64,000 bases of DNA, taken from Cladorrhinum sp. PSN259 (Eukaryota > Ascomycota > Sordariomycetes > Sordariales > Podosporaceae). Below are positions 51,600 to 63,100 of the stretch, in pieces. The translations under genes and the position numbers were made by a program. How positions within the stretch are numbered: the stretch's first letter is position 1; each line of letters opens with the position of its first letter. Below the pieces are notes generated by a model. That model saw only the letters and a program-made list of their open reading frames with translations, was not told the origin of the DNA and did no database searches. Location: assembly GCA_033725935.1 (NCBI GenBank), contig MU867123.1:1-64000 (forward strand), read 5' to 3'.

Positions 51600-53948
51600 G
51601 GTTACAATGATGATGATAATGATGATGATGTTATGGGTTATGGTTGTTACGCAAGAAATGTTGATAACATATTACTCTTTCTAGACTTAGAGATTGCCAC
51701 GGCAATTCGTAATCCAGTCCAATCCCAAGAGGTATCTGCATCTCTTTTCTTTCCCGTCGGATACCGCGCAGGAAAGGATTTGTCTCAGAAAACAGGACAA
51801 GACAGCTCCCGAGAGACACACAAGATGTGCCAACATGCCCATGAGAGGAGGGCAGCCACAGCCCCCATTTTATTATTCATTCGGAATATGCCAAGTATCT
51901 TAGCAGCTCGGTAGAGAAAAAAGAAAAAAGTGGACTGGTTTCATGCTAAGTCATGGATGTTTATGCTTAGTACCCTTGTGACGGAACAGGGAGTTGAGAC
52001 TCTTGAGACCTCCGTTACCGTTACCTGTGCGCACTGACGTGGGGTTCTCAGGGGCTTTCGTGTTGCCTGGATTCGGCAGCTTGGGTATCCGCCAAGAGAG
52101 ATCCCGGCCGGTTCTTGGGCCATCTGAAGGTGGTCTTGAGAAACGGTCACAGTGATCTATCAAAGATATTTAGAAAAAAAAATAAAACCACGCTGTCAAC
52201 TTGTATACTTTAACCAGAATAAATACGAAAATAAAAAGACAAAGATCGAGTCACGCATTGCTCCGGGATGAACTCGGATCTTTTAGTAAACCTGGTCAAG
52301 TCTGGCATCCATGGCATGTGTTGGTGGGGTAGCTTCCCGGTTCACAGCAATTCCGAGTCTCAGACAGCTGGACCCCAGGGGTAATAAACATGTCATCCAA
52401 AAGATAAAGTTATTAAGCATGCCGGAACCTAACGACCAAGGTTTATTTTACCTATGGTTGCATTGCACGTGTTGTGAACAGCTGCAATCCATCACTACCC
52501 GACGCCGTCTTTGTGCATCGGTGTGGTTCAGATGAAAAACAGTCTTTGTCGCAAAGAACTGAAGCTAAAAAGACTTGGAAAAGAGAGATTCCCATCAATG
52601 CTACTTTGGACAAACAATCCACAAAACAGCATCATCTCATCAGGCCATGATTCGAAGATCATGGCTGTGAATGATCTGTAGCGGGTGTGTGATCACCATA
52701 ACAGCAACCGGGGAAGGAAGAGAACATACGAAAAAGAAGCCCGGAAAAGAATGTTGAAAGCCAAGGATATTTCCAAAACCCTGGCGCTGCTTTCTTTTAC
52801 GAAGAAAGGCAGAAACAAATTCTTGAAACAAGTGCCCGGAGCCTCGAGGTTCCAGTCTCCTCCAATGTCGCGTCCCCTGCGTCGCTGCGACGTCACGAAT
52901 TTGGGGCACAGACAGAGACAAAAAGGGGTTTAGCGCGGGGGGGTTCAGGACGAACAAGGAAAAGCTCCCAGTGTGGTCTCGCTTCCCCGCGACCGCCACC
53001 CACTCACTTACACAGTCTAGACATCGACGTCTTTGAAGGTCGACAATATGGCCACGGCAACGGCATCTCCCGCCTAGAGGACTTTAATGCATGCATCCTC
53101 CTGGGAGATGGTTCTCGGCAGTGTGGTCCCGATGGCACAGTGGTTCGAGTATTGTCTCTCTTTTGACATGTTTGAGTGGTATTCTCTCAAGCTACCTTCC
53201 TGGTAATAACACACATGGAGTTATCATGTGTCATCAAGAACTCGGTGGCGTCTTTCTTCCATCAGCAGCAGCAAAGTTCTGAGATGTGTGAATGCTCCAT
53301 GTCAATGCTTGGCATGAACTCTTCGAGTCTCTGCTGGTAGCATCGTGAGGCTCGTCCTGCACCACCCCCTGCAGCCGTGCTCTCTCCCTCCCTGGGCAGC
53401 CCTGTCCATCACCAAAACCCCAAACACCAGGGTTATCCCATCTTGCCGAGCTTTGGCAGTGGGTTATGGAATCCGCCAAGTCCGGCCCAAGGAAACATCA
53501 CCACCTCGATAAAACTGCTTGGATCTCCTGGTTCCCCCAATGCAGTGATCGACCAGGCGTTTCCTTTCCCTCCCTCTCATCCCCTACCTTTACAACTTGC
53601 TCTCCTTTTCGTCTCATATCCCCCCTCTTCTATTCTCTCTCTCTTCTTTTCCCTTTCTCTTTGCAACCTCTTGCCAAGAGCCCACCTCTCACTCAATACC
53701 AGTGACATGTGGTGAAGCGGGTGTTTGTGAAGTTGTCATTCTTTTGTTTTTACTTCTCTTCATATTGGCGGAGCAGGATACTCATCGACCGAAACTTTTT
53801 TTTACCTATCTGCTTCTTTGGAGCGCAAGACGTTCTCTTGTTTTTTTATATATCACGACGATATTGTTATTATTTGGAAGATTGAAGAAGAAAGAGGGAC
53901 GAGAACCTTTTTTGTGTTTAGTTTTAGTTATTTTCAGATCTTTTCGAG
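51600..53948. other. Long intergenic region and 5' leader of the repeat protein
   Basis: A short ATG/GAT microsatellite lies at 51607-51630. From about 53560 to 53700 the sequence is very CT-rich, as in strong fungal promoters or leaders, and directly precedes the repeat-protein gene. Frames at 52640-53000 show no motif and use non-ATG starts. Confidence 0.5.
51607..51630. repeat. Trinucleotide microsatellite
   Basis: ATG/GAT repeats with one AAT interruption just after the stop of HET gene 3. Confidence 0.8.
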
Positions 53949-55880
53949 ATGGGTTTCTTCCGTTCACTCCCTCTGGGCCTCGCCCTCCTCGTTGCCCAGG
54001 TAGCTGCAAACCCACCAGCAGCTCAACAACCTCAGATCGTCACCGAGACAGTCATTCACACACGAACAGTCCACGAGACGGTCCGGGAAACCGTTCACGT
54101 CACCCTCCCGCCGATGGTCCACACATCAACAGTTGTTCAGCATGTAACAGTCCCGACGACGGTGGTTCAACATGTCACCGTACCAACACATATCACGGTT
54201 CCGACGACGGTGGTCCAGCACGTTACGGTCCCGACGACGGTCGTTCAGCATGTTACGGTTCCGACGACAGTGCACGTTACCCAGACATCAACACTCATGC
54301 ACACCACGACAGTGAAGGAGACAGTAAAGGAGACGGTTCCAGTCCACGTCACCCAGACCGTGCCGGTACACGTAACGCAGACAGTGGTCCAGACAAGAAC
54401 GGAGGAGAAGGCAGTTACTGTTCCGGTTACGCGCACCGAGACGAGAGCAGTCACCGAGACGAGGGCAGTGACTGAGACCAGAGCCGTTACTGAGACGAGA
54501 GCAGTTACTGTTACCAGTGTTCAAGTCAGCGAGAAGGTGGTGACCGCAACCGTACCGGTACATGTCACGGTTACCAGCGTTCAGGAGAGGGTCGTTACGC
54601 AAACTGTGCCGGTTCATGTCACTCAGGTCGTCAGCGTTCCGGTTACTAGGATCGAAACTCGGGAAAGAGCTGTCACGGTCAGTGTTCCGGTTCACGTAAC
54701 CCAAGTGGTTAGCGTGCCGGTCACTCGGGTCGAGACGATGGAGAAAGTTGTCAGCGTGCCAGTTACTCGGGTCGAGACGATGGAGAAAGTTGTCAGCGTG
54801 CCAGTTACTCGGGTCGAGACAAAGGCAGTCACGGAGACAAGAGCTGTCACTGAGACGAGAGCCGTCACTGAAACCAGAGCCGTCACGGTCACCAGCGTTC
54901 AAGTCAGCGAGAGAGTGGTTACTCACACCATGGCCGTTACCCAGGTCAGCGAGAGAGTGGTCACTCACACCATGGCCGTTACCCAGGTCAGCGAGAGAGT
55001 AGTCACGCAAACCGTCCCGGTCACTCAAGTCAGCGAGCGGGTAGTCACCCACACCGTTCCCGTGGAGAAGGTGGTCACCCAAACCGTGGCAGTGACGCAA
55101 ACCCACGCTGTCACCAGCGAGAGGGTCGTTACCGTAAGCGTCCCAGTGACGCAGGTCAGCGAACGTCTTGTCACAAAGACGGAGCAGCAGGTTGTCACCC
55201 ACACCATGCCGGTCACAGTCACCGTGCCGGTCACAGTCACCCAGACCCAAGCCGCGCAGGAAATGGTCATCACCGAGACCGTCCCCGTCCACGTCACCCA
55301 CACCGTCCCCGTTCACGTCACGGTCCCGGTCACCGAAACCAAGACCGAGGTCCGCGACCGTCTCGTGACATCTGTCCACACCCAGACCGTGCCGGTTCAC
55401 GTCACCGTGCCAGTCACAGTCACCCAAACCCAAGCCGCGCAAGAAAGAGTCATCACCCAGACTGTTCCCGTCCACGTCACCCAGACCGTCCCCGTCCACG
55501 TGACCGTCGCCGTTCCCGTCGCCGCCCACCCGGTTACCACCACCATGACAGTCCACGTCACCGTGGCTGTCCCTCATGAAGTAACTCGAACGGTGACGGA
55601 AGCAGCCGGTGCCGCCCCCGCAGCGACCACTTCTTCTGCTTCTTCCTCGTCAGTCCACGTAATGCCGCCTCCAACAACCTCGGCAGCAGCCCACGTGATG
55701 CCACCACCGCCGCCATCGGCGATGCAGCACACGACGACGGCGCATATAATGGTCCCGGTTCACTCGCCCATGCCCGTGGTGCATGTGATGCCTCCTGCGC
55801 AGTCGCATGTGATGCCTCCTGCCGCGACGACGACAACGACGCACAAGCCAATGATCAGGGGGATGAAGTTCAGGTCTTGA
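53949..55880 (+). CDS. Secreted Val/Thr-rich repeat protein
   Basis: Intronless, 643 residues, ATG at 53949 with a signal peptide (MGFFRSLPLGLALLVAQVAA). Almost the whole mature chain is made of short alternating Val/Thr strands: VVQHVTVPTT units near the start, VHVTQTVPVHV units, four-fold RAVTET repeats twice, three near-identical VETMEKVVSVPVTR units and repeated QVSERVVTHTMAVT units. Such a pattern favours long beta structure, perhaps a solenoid or fibre-forming surface protein. The last 90 residues are Ser/Thr/Pro-rich with four HVMPP motifs and end in a basic KPMIRGMKFRS; there is no clear GPI signal. No homologous family is recognised. A 429-codon antisense frame is a by-product of the repeats. 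Confidence 0.78.
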   Translation: MGFFRSLPLGLALLVAQVAANPPAAQQPQIVTETVIHTRTVHETVRETVHVTLPPMVHTSTVVQHVTVPTTVVQHVTVPTHITVPTTVVQHVTVPTTVVQHVTVPTTVHVTQTSTLMHTTTVKETVKETVPVHVTQTVPVHVTQTVVQTRTEEKAVTVPVTRTETRAVTETRAVTETRAVTETRAVTVTSVQVSEKVVTATVPVHVTVTSVQERVVTQTVPVHVTQVVSVPVTRIETRERAVTVSVPVHVTQVVSVPVTRVETMEKVVSVPVTRVETMEKVVSVPVTRVETKAVTETRAVTETRAVTETRAVTVTSVQVSERVVTHTMAVTQVSERVVTHTMAVTQVSERVVTQTVPVTQVSERVVTHTVPVEKVVTQTVAVTQTHAVTSERVVTVSVPVTQVSERLVTKTEQQVVTHTMPVTVTVPVTVTQTQAAQEMVITETVPVHVTHTVPVHVTVPVTETKTEVRDRLVTSVHTQTVPVHVTVPVTVTQTQAAQERVITQTVPVHVTQTVPVHVTVAVPVAAHPVTTTMTVHVTVAVPHEVTRTVTEAAGAAPAATTSSASSSSVHVMPPPTTSAAAHVMPPPPPSAMQHTTTAHIMVPVHSPMPVVHVMPPAQSHVMPPAATTTTTHKPMIRGMKFRS

Positions 55881-56310
55881 GAGGTTTAAAATAAGGTGGA
55901 TTTCTTGGGAGCGATTGTTAAATGAAGCGTGTATTCTCTTCTTGATTTTCAGTGATTTAGTCTACCAAACACTGAAGCGACGTGTTTTTTTTAAAAACTT
56001 CTTTTGTTTTTTTGTTTATTTTTTTTATTTTCGTTGTAGTAGTTGTTGTTGGATACCCATTACACTGATCCCAGCCGGGCGGCGGGTTCCTTCTGGGCTG
56101 GCAGCAATGGGTGGTTGTGAGGGACGGAATGGATATAAAGGGTATACATTTAGACAAGAAAGATACCTACCAAAGACATATCTATTTGTATATTACCCCC
56201 AACAAATAATGGAACCCTCTGGAAAGTCCCCTGCACCACCGCCGCTGGCATATCGATAGATGGCACAGACATGCATTATATTCCTTCTTTTCATTCCTTG
56301 ACTGGATCTC
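55881..56310. other. Intergenic between convergent genes
   Basis: AT-rich 3' flank shared by the repeat-protein gene and the Zn2Cys6 gene. Nothing else seen. Confidence 0.5.
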
Positions 56311-58857
56311 TCATAAACCCTCACCTTGTAAATAATTATTACCCTGCTGTCTTTTTCCGGCAGCATCAATAGCGCAGTGACATAACCTCGACAACTCGGT
56401 AACAAACTCATCCACCAGCCTCAAATGTACCGTCTCATTCTGCGTAAACTGCCGTATCCCTATTGTTTTGATCAGATTTGGTGCCGCATCCAAAAGCTTC
56501 AAATCTTCCAGAGCATTCTCCCCCAAGGGATCGAGGAGAATACTGCAAAAGATGGTGACGATGGCTGACATTGGGTAGAAGAGCATCAACCTGTCATATC
56601 GTTAGACTTTTTTCTCAGACCCCAAAAACAACAAGAAAGGAGGGCAAAGAATACACACGTAAAAGCATCAGTCAAAAAACCAGGGACCGCACTCCTCATA
56701 TACAAAAGCGTGCTCCTGCTGGCCTCGACGCTCAGCGCCAACGAACTAGACACACCCTGCATCTCCCTCGACCTCGTCTCCCCATCCCCCAACCCGACCC
56801 CAATTCCCAAGTTCGTTCTGGTTCTCGTCCACGCACTGCAACGCGACGTGGCGCGATGTATGGTAGTAACGAGGTAATGATACTCGAGGTTTATCACTAT
56901 GGCCCTGACACTATCCGGCACTTCGGTCAGAGAAGAGTTTACCTTTTGCCGGGTGCGTTCAGAGCTGAAAGCCGAAAGTACAGGGCGATGTTTTTCTGGT
57001 ATAGAAAGCCGCCAGGCTTCGAGCTGCGCGTCTAGTTCCCTTATATTCCGCAAGAGTTCGGCGTCGGACTTGCGCAATGCTTCCTGCGAATATAAAAGTC
57101 GGCAGGTTTTTGACTTTATGAATGCCAAACGTAAATCACCCGGTAACATCGGAACGGCGGTCTCGTCCACCTCGACCAAAGAGGAAGACATGTCCAGGTA
57201 GAGGTATCGGTCCAAATACTGGGCTTCCGCGTACCCGGGGGGCAGAGAGAGATCGCAATGCTCGTCTACTATCGAGGGCGGCTGGCCCGTCCGGAGGGAG
57301 AGTTCCTTGTCGACAAAGTATGCGAGCCAGAATAGTTTCCGCAAATGTTTTTGCGTACGGGATACTAAGGGCGGGAGGGAAGCAGATAGAGAGGGACACC
57401 AGGGGTTGGCGAGGGTGTGCCCGCCTAGCATAAAGTTTATGCGGCAGGCTAGGGAGTGGAAGATTATGGAGGATTGTATTCTTCCTGAGAAGAGTTGGTA
57501 GAGTGACTGTTTGTTCAAGAGTCAGAAGACGGATGAGAGTGTAAGAAAAAAAAAAGAAGAAAAAAGAAAAAAAAAAGACTGACCAGCATCAAGACTGTTT
57601 GTAAACTGTTGAGGTTAAACTGTTGTAGAGCTAATGGTAGGAGGTACTCTGCCCTCGCGGCCATGGCATCCCCATCCACCGGCGAAGCTGTTGGCTGTTC
57701 TTTATTCTCAAAGAGCGTCACGATAGAAAGAAAAGCAAATACACAGGCTTTCGCGTTTACAAGATCGTTCCCCGGTAACCCATATGCGGTCTCTACCGTC
57801 TGCCGATACAGATAAACGTCTATAATCGGAAAGATGAGCCTGAAATGGGACGAGGAAAAAAACCGGAGGTACTCCTCAACGACAACTCTCTCCGGCAGAG
57901 CTGGTTCGCTTGCGGCATGCTGCGTAGCGCCCGACGATAACAAAGGCGTCATACGCAGCTGCGTATAATGGTGTATCCCAACATCTTTCCACAAGGGAGG
58001 GAATGGAGGGTCTAATCCAGTCCGGGAACGTATCCACTGCCTGCCCGAATCGGAAAAATGAGGGACGCCATTGTACGAACTAATATCTCCCAGATGGTAT
58101 CCCGCGTAATGTAATTTCCCAAAACAGTTAGATTCCGCTGGGTTGGGGTTCCCAGGTGCTTGTTCTGAGGGAGGGGACAGGGCCGGTGTATCTACATTCA
58201 CCAATGACAGCAGGTCGACATGTTGTACTTGTACTTGTGGTTGTGGTTGTGGTGGTGGTGATACAGACTGCGGATGTAACTCTGCCACTGGCGGAGACGG
58301 GGTATCCACAACTTGACCGTGACGGTTGCTGTTGGTATCAACCGGACTCGCGGTCCGGCTCCGACTTTGATGGATATGGTGTGTTGATAAAAGCTCCTCG
58401 ATGCGCTGCAGTCGGTGGGTTAGGTTCCCAGTGGTCACGGTTGTGGTTGTGGTGGTGGTGGTGGTGGTGGTGGTATTATCTCCGGGTGGCCCGCTGGGGA
58501 CATTATTAATGCTGGCGCTGTTGGACAGAAGTACGGATCCGGTTAATTATTTACGCCAACTTCGATGGATTTGGGCGATCGACTGTGTGGAGAAAATAAA
58601 AAAGGAAACTTACCTCGGCGATCCTCTGGTCGATGCCTTCTTCCTTGTTCGGATTTCGCGGTCAAAGGCGCATTCAAGCCCATGATGCTTGCACCAGTCG
58701 CATGACGGCTGCGCCCCGTCGCATTGGATCTATCATTCGACAACAAATAATAAGAGTCTGGCTACATAAAGTAGGGGTTGCAAGTGGGTGTCAATAACAA
58801 TTTATTTTGCTAACATACCTTTCGCCGATGACATGCGTCGCACGCCCTCTTCCTCAT
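56311..58857 (-). CDS. Zn2Cys6 transcription factor
   Basis: Five exons: 58819-58857, 58614-58729, 57584-58517, 56659-57506 and 56311-56590 (738 residues). All introns (89, 96, 77 and 68 nt) are GT..AG with fungal branch points, and all frames join. The zinc cluster spans exons 1 and 2 with Cys 6, 9, 16, 23, 26 and 33, exactly C-x2-C-x6-C-x6-C-x2-C-x6-C, followed by a basic stretch. A poly-Thr tract (ACC repeats, 58449-58474) and a possible coiled coil (LTHRLQRIEELL) follow. A Pro/Gln-rich linker leads to the fungal-specific regulatory domain (FRLIFPIIDVYLYRQT, then LRKLFWLAYFVDKELSLRTGQPPSI). The end FYPMSAIVTIFCSILLDPLG is typical. It is divergent from a PDR transporter, a common pairing for drug-response regulators. 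Confidence 0.88.
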
Positions 58858-60187
58858 CTTCGGCACTCAAAAATGGTCGGGGGCAAGAGGGGCCTGGAAA
58901 GGGCGGGATTGAAGGGGCCCGCTGACAAAGCGCTGATGCAGGAAGAAATGCCGACCACGGGGCGGAATGACGCGGTGACGCGGTGACGCGGTGACGCGGT
59001 GACGCGGTGGATTCAAGTCTCACCAAAAAACCGTGACGCCTTCTTCACATTTCGACCTGTGCCAAGCACTCCTTTTCCACTAACTTCCAAGCCTCTTCGT
59101 TTCTCTGGAAGCCCCAGGTCGCATGTTGAAGCGCGACCTGGAAACCTGGAAGCAGACTTGACAGCCTGGGGAGATGGAGAATGGAACATTCCCGTCTGAT
59201 TGGACGAGACACTAAAGTGGAGCATGGCAAATTCCGTTCCAAGCTGCCCTGTGCCGGGATCCCAAAAACGGAACCGCGAGTCTCCGGTCGTTGCTGGTCC
59301 CTGAGAAATCCCGGGCGAAACCCTCCAACAAGCTTTTGGTTACTCCACCGCACAACCGCCGAGGAAGCGGGTTTCCGCCTCTTCAGCTGTCAAACCCGGC
59401 CGGCAGTGGAGAGAGGAAGCACCGATTCCCGGCGTGACTAATTAATAGGTGCCGCTGGACGCTTCCGCATTTTCGCAATTCCGAAACCTGTTCATGCTTC
59501 GCTCCCTGCTTATCAATAACTGACAGTGGCGGTGGATCCAAAGGTTCCAGCTGCCTTCTAGAAGATCCAGAATTGATAGGCGTGCACCATGACGATCTGC
59601 CATCTGCAGTTCACCGCCGGCCCCTCCTAACGGCATGATGGTTTACACGATTCGCCGTCACGGGAAACCACGGGAGTTGCATCCGGGGTCGGACCATCCA
59701 TCATGTCGGCTTCAATCTATTCCTCTCTCACAGTGAGAGACGCGAGGAGCCTCGAATAAAACAGACACAGACCATATGTACATATCAAAACATGGCAGCC
59801 GAGAGAGAGAGAGAGGCACAGGAAAAATGGGCGAAATTACTTGGCGGGTCTCCATGGCTTCTAGGCATATCTCGAGTCCACTCTCAACTCCATCAACTCC
59901 ACGCATTGCCGTATAAAACAGGGGCGAACTGGGTTCTACGGGGGTAATCGAGGGGCCAAATGTGGATATCTCTTCAGATTCACATCATGATCGGGGCGCG
60001 GTTAGGCCCCAAGACCGATGCCGAACCTCACTGAGAAATCCAAACTCGGGGGGAAGGGAGCGGCCAAGAAGTATGTAAAGGCTCGTCGACGTCGTCCCAG
60101 ATTCTGTGGCTCTTCCTCTTCCTGCTCATCCATCCATTGTTGAGTATCCCGAATTCACTCGTTCCAAATCCGGGGATCAATGTCAAC
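58858..60187. promoter_or_regulatory. Divergent promoter region, Zn2Cys6 gene and ABC transporter
   Basis: 1.3-kb intergenic region between two genes that point away from each other. It contains five tandem GACGCGGT units at 58969-59008, close to the regulator start, and GAGA-type repeats near 59800. Several CGG triplets are candidate Zn2Cys6 half-sites. No other gene is supported; small frames on both strands lack motifs. Confidence 0.5.
58969..59008. repeat. Five tandem 8-bp units (GACGCGGT)
   Basis: Perfect 5 x 8 bp direct repeat, each unit containing CGCGG and thus a CGG triplet, about 110-150 bp upstream of the Zn2Cys6 start. Direct CGG repeats with fixed spacing are one of the site types bound by Zn2Cys6 proteins, so self-regulation is possible but untested. 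Confidence 0.85.
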
Positions 60188-63100
60188 ATGGAGAAGATGG
60201 ACAACACGACAGACGACGCGGCATCGGCCGTCGATTGGAAACTCAAACACAAGGTCGAGGCCATCCGGGACCGCGATGAGCGCTCCGGCATGCCCATGCG
60301 CGAGCTGGGTGTGACTTGGAAGGATCTCACCGTCCAGGCCATTAGCGCCGACGCCGCCATCCACGAGAACGTCTTTTCGCAGTTCAACATTCCCACCAAA
60401 TTCCAAGAGTCCCGCCACAAGCCTCCCCTCAAGACCATCATCGACAAGACGCACGGATGCGTCAAGCCCGGTGAGATGCTGCTGGTGCTCGGCCGTCCGG
60501 GTTCCGGCTGCACCACCCTCCTCAACATGCTCGCCAACAACCGCGGCGGCTACCAGAGCGTCACCGGAGACGTCAAGTACGGAAGCATGGACGCCAAGGA
60601 CGCCCAAAAGTACCGCGGACAGATTGTCATGAACAACGAGGAGGAGGTCTTCTTCCCTACCCTCACCGTCGGCCAGACCATGGACTTTGCGACCCGCCTC
60701 AAGATCCCCGCCAAGCTGCCGGATGGAGTCACGACCGAGGAGGAGTATCGTCAGGGGGTCATGGACTTCCTCTTGGAGTCGATGGGCATCACTCATACCC
60801 GCGGTACCAAGGTCGGCAACGAGTTTGTTCGCGGTGTTTCTGGTGGTGAGAGGAAGCGTGTTTCCATCATCGAGTGCTTGGCCACCAGGGGCAGTGTTTT
60901 CTGCTGGGATAACTCCACCAGAGGTCTCGATGCCAGCTCGGCCCTCGACTACTGCAAGGCCCTCCGAGCCATGACCGACGTTCTCGGTCTCGCCACCATC
61001 GTCACCCTCTACCAGGCCGGCAACGGTATCTACAACCAGTTCGACAAGGTCCTCGTCCTCGATGCTGGCAAGGAGGTGTTCTACGGCCCCATGAAGGAGG
61101 CCCGCCCTTTCATGGAGCGTCTCGGTTTCGTCTGCCGCGATGGATCCAACGTCGCCGACTACCTCACAGGTGTTACCGTCCCTACCGAGCGTCTCATCGC
61201 GCCCGGCTACGAAAAGTCGTTCCCTCGCAACGCCGAGTCTCTGCGTCAAGAGTACGAGAAGTCGCCCATCTACGCCCAGATGATCACCGAGTACGGATAT
61301 CCCGAGACCTCGGAGGCCCAGGAGAGAACCAAGCTCTTCAAGGAGGCCGTCGCCGCCGAGAGAAGCCCAAAGCTGCCCAAGGACAGCGCCTTTACCGTGT
61401 CCTTCATGCAGCAGGTTGTCACCTGCATCAAGCGCCAGTACCAGATCCTCTGGGGTGACAAGGCCACTCTCCTCATCAAGCAGGGTTCCACCTTGGCTCA
61501 GGCCCTCATCAGCGGTTCCCTCTTTTACAACGCCCCGGCTGATTCCTCCGGACTCTTCCTCAAGGGCGGCGCCCTCTTCTTCGCCCTCCTTCACAACTGT
61601 CTCATGTCCATGTCCGAAGTCACCGACTCCTTCCGCGGCCGTCCCGTCCTCGCCAAGCACAAACAGTTCGCCTACTTCCACCCCGCCGCCTTCTGCATCG
61701 CCCAGGTCTTCGCCGATATCCCCGTCATCCTCCTCCAGGTTTCAATCTTTGCCATCGTCCAGTACTTCATGGTCGGCCTCAAGATGGCCGCCGATGCCTG
61801 GTGGACCTACTGGGTTCTCGTCGTCGCCACCACCATGTGCATGACTTCGCTCTTCCGCATGGTCGGCGCCGCCTTCCCCAACTTCGATGCCGCCTCCAAG
61901 GTTTCTGGTTTCTTCGTCAAGGCTCTGACCATGTACACCGGTTACATGATCTTGCGTCCCAAGATGCACCCCTGGTTCGGTTGGATCTTTTGGTTGAACC
62001 CCCTGGCTTATGCTTTCGACGCTTTGCTCTCCAACGAGTTCACCGGACAGCACATCCCGTGTGTTGGACCCAACTTGGTTCCCAGCGGCCCTGGATATGA
62101 CGGTTCGTCTCCCCAGTCTTGCGCTGGTGTTGTCGGTGCCACTCCGGGCAAGAACTTCCTCACCGGTGATGAGTACCTCCACGGTTTGCACTACAGCGCC
62201 AACCACATCTGGAGAAACTTTGGTATCATCTGGGGCATGTGGCTTTTCAACGTCTGCATCACCATCTTCTTCACCACCCGCTGGAGAGCTGCTTCCGAGG
62301 GCGGTCCTTCCCTCCTGATCCCCCGCGAGAACGCCAAGAAGGCCCTCGGCGGTGCCAGAACCGGCAGAGACGAGGAGGCCCAGTACGACGACAAGAACGG
62401 CGTCGGCAGCCAGAGCGAGTCTGATGAGACCATCGTCGGCAAGGGAGAGGATGGTGTCATTGGTGCCAAGAAGGACGCCGGTGAAGCTGACCTCATTCGC
62501 AACACTTCGGTTTTCACCTGGAAGAACCTCTGCTACACGGTCGATACCCCTACCGGTCCCCGCCAGCTTCTTGACAACGTTCAGGGTTGGGTCAAGCCAG
62601 GCATGTTGGGTGCTCTCATGGGTTCCTCCGGCGCCGGAAAGACGACTCTCCTCGATGTTCTTGCTCAGCGAAAGACTGAAGGTACCATCAAGGGCAGCAT
62701 CATGGTCGACGGTCGCGATCTGCCCGTCTCCTTCCAACGATCCGCCGGTTACTGCGAGCAGCTTGACGTCCACGAGCCCTACGCGACCGTCCGCGAAGCC
62801 CTCGAGTTCTCTGCCCTCCTCCGCCAGCCCCGTGATGTCCCCCGCGCCGACAAGATCAAGTACGTCAACACCATCATCGACCTCCTGGAACTCCACGATC
62901 TCGCCGACACCCTCATCGGCAAGGTCGGCGCCGGTCTGTCAGTTGAGCAGCGCAAGCGCGTGACCATTGGCGTTGAGCTCGTCGCCAAGCCTTCCATCCT
63001 CATCTTCCTCGACGAGCCCACCTCGGGTCTCGACGGCCAGTCCGCCTACAACACGGTCCGTTTCCTCCGCAAGCTGGCCGATGTGGGCCAGGCCGTCCTC

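Noticed and set aside
54288..55577. 429-codon minus-strand frame rich in Gly/Asp/His
   Set aside because: A mirror of the GTC/ACC-rich repeats of the Val/Thr protein; no start context or domain.
60155..62896. Long minus-strand frames (508 and 384 codons) opposite the ABC transporter
   Set aside because: They are antisense to a fully open, motif-complete PDR gene and arise from its GC-rich codon third positions.
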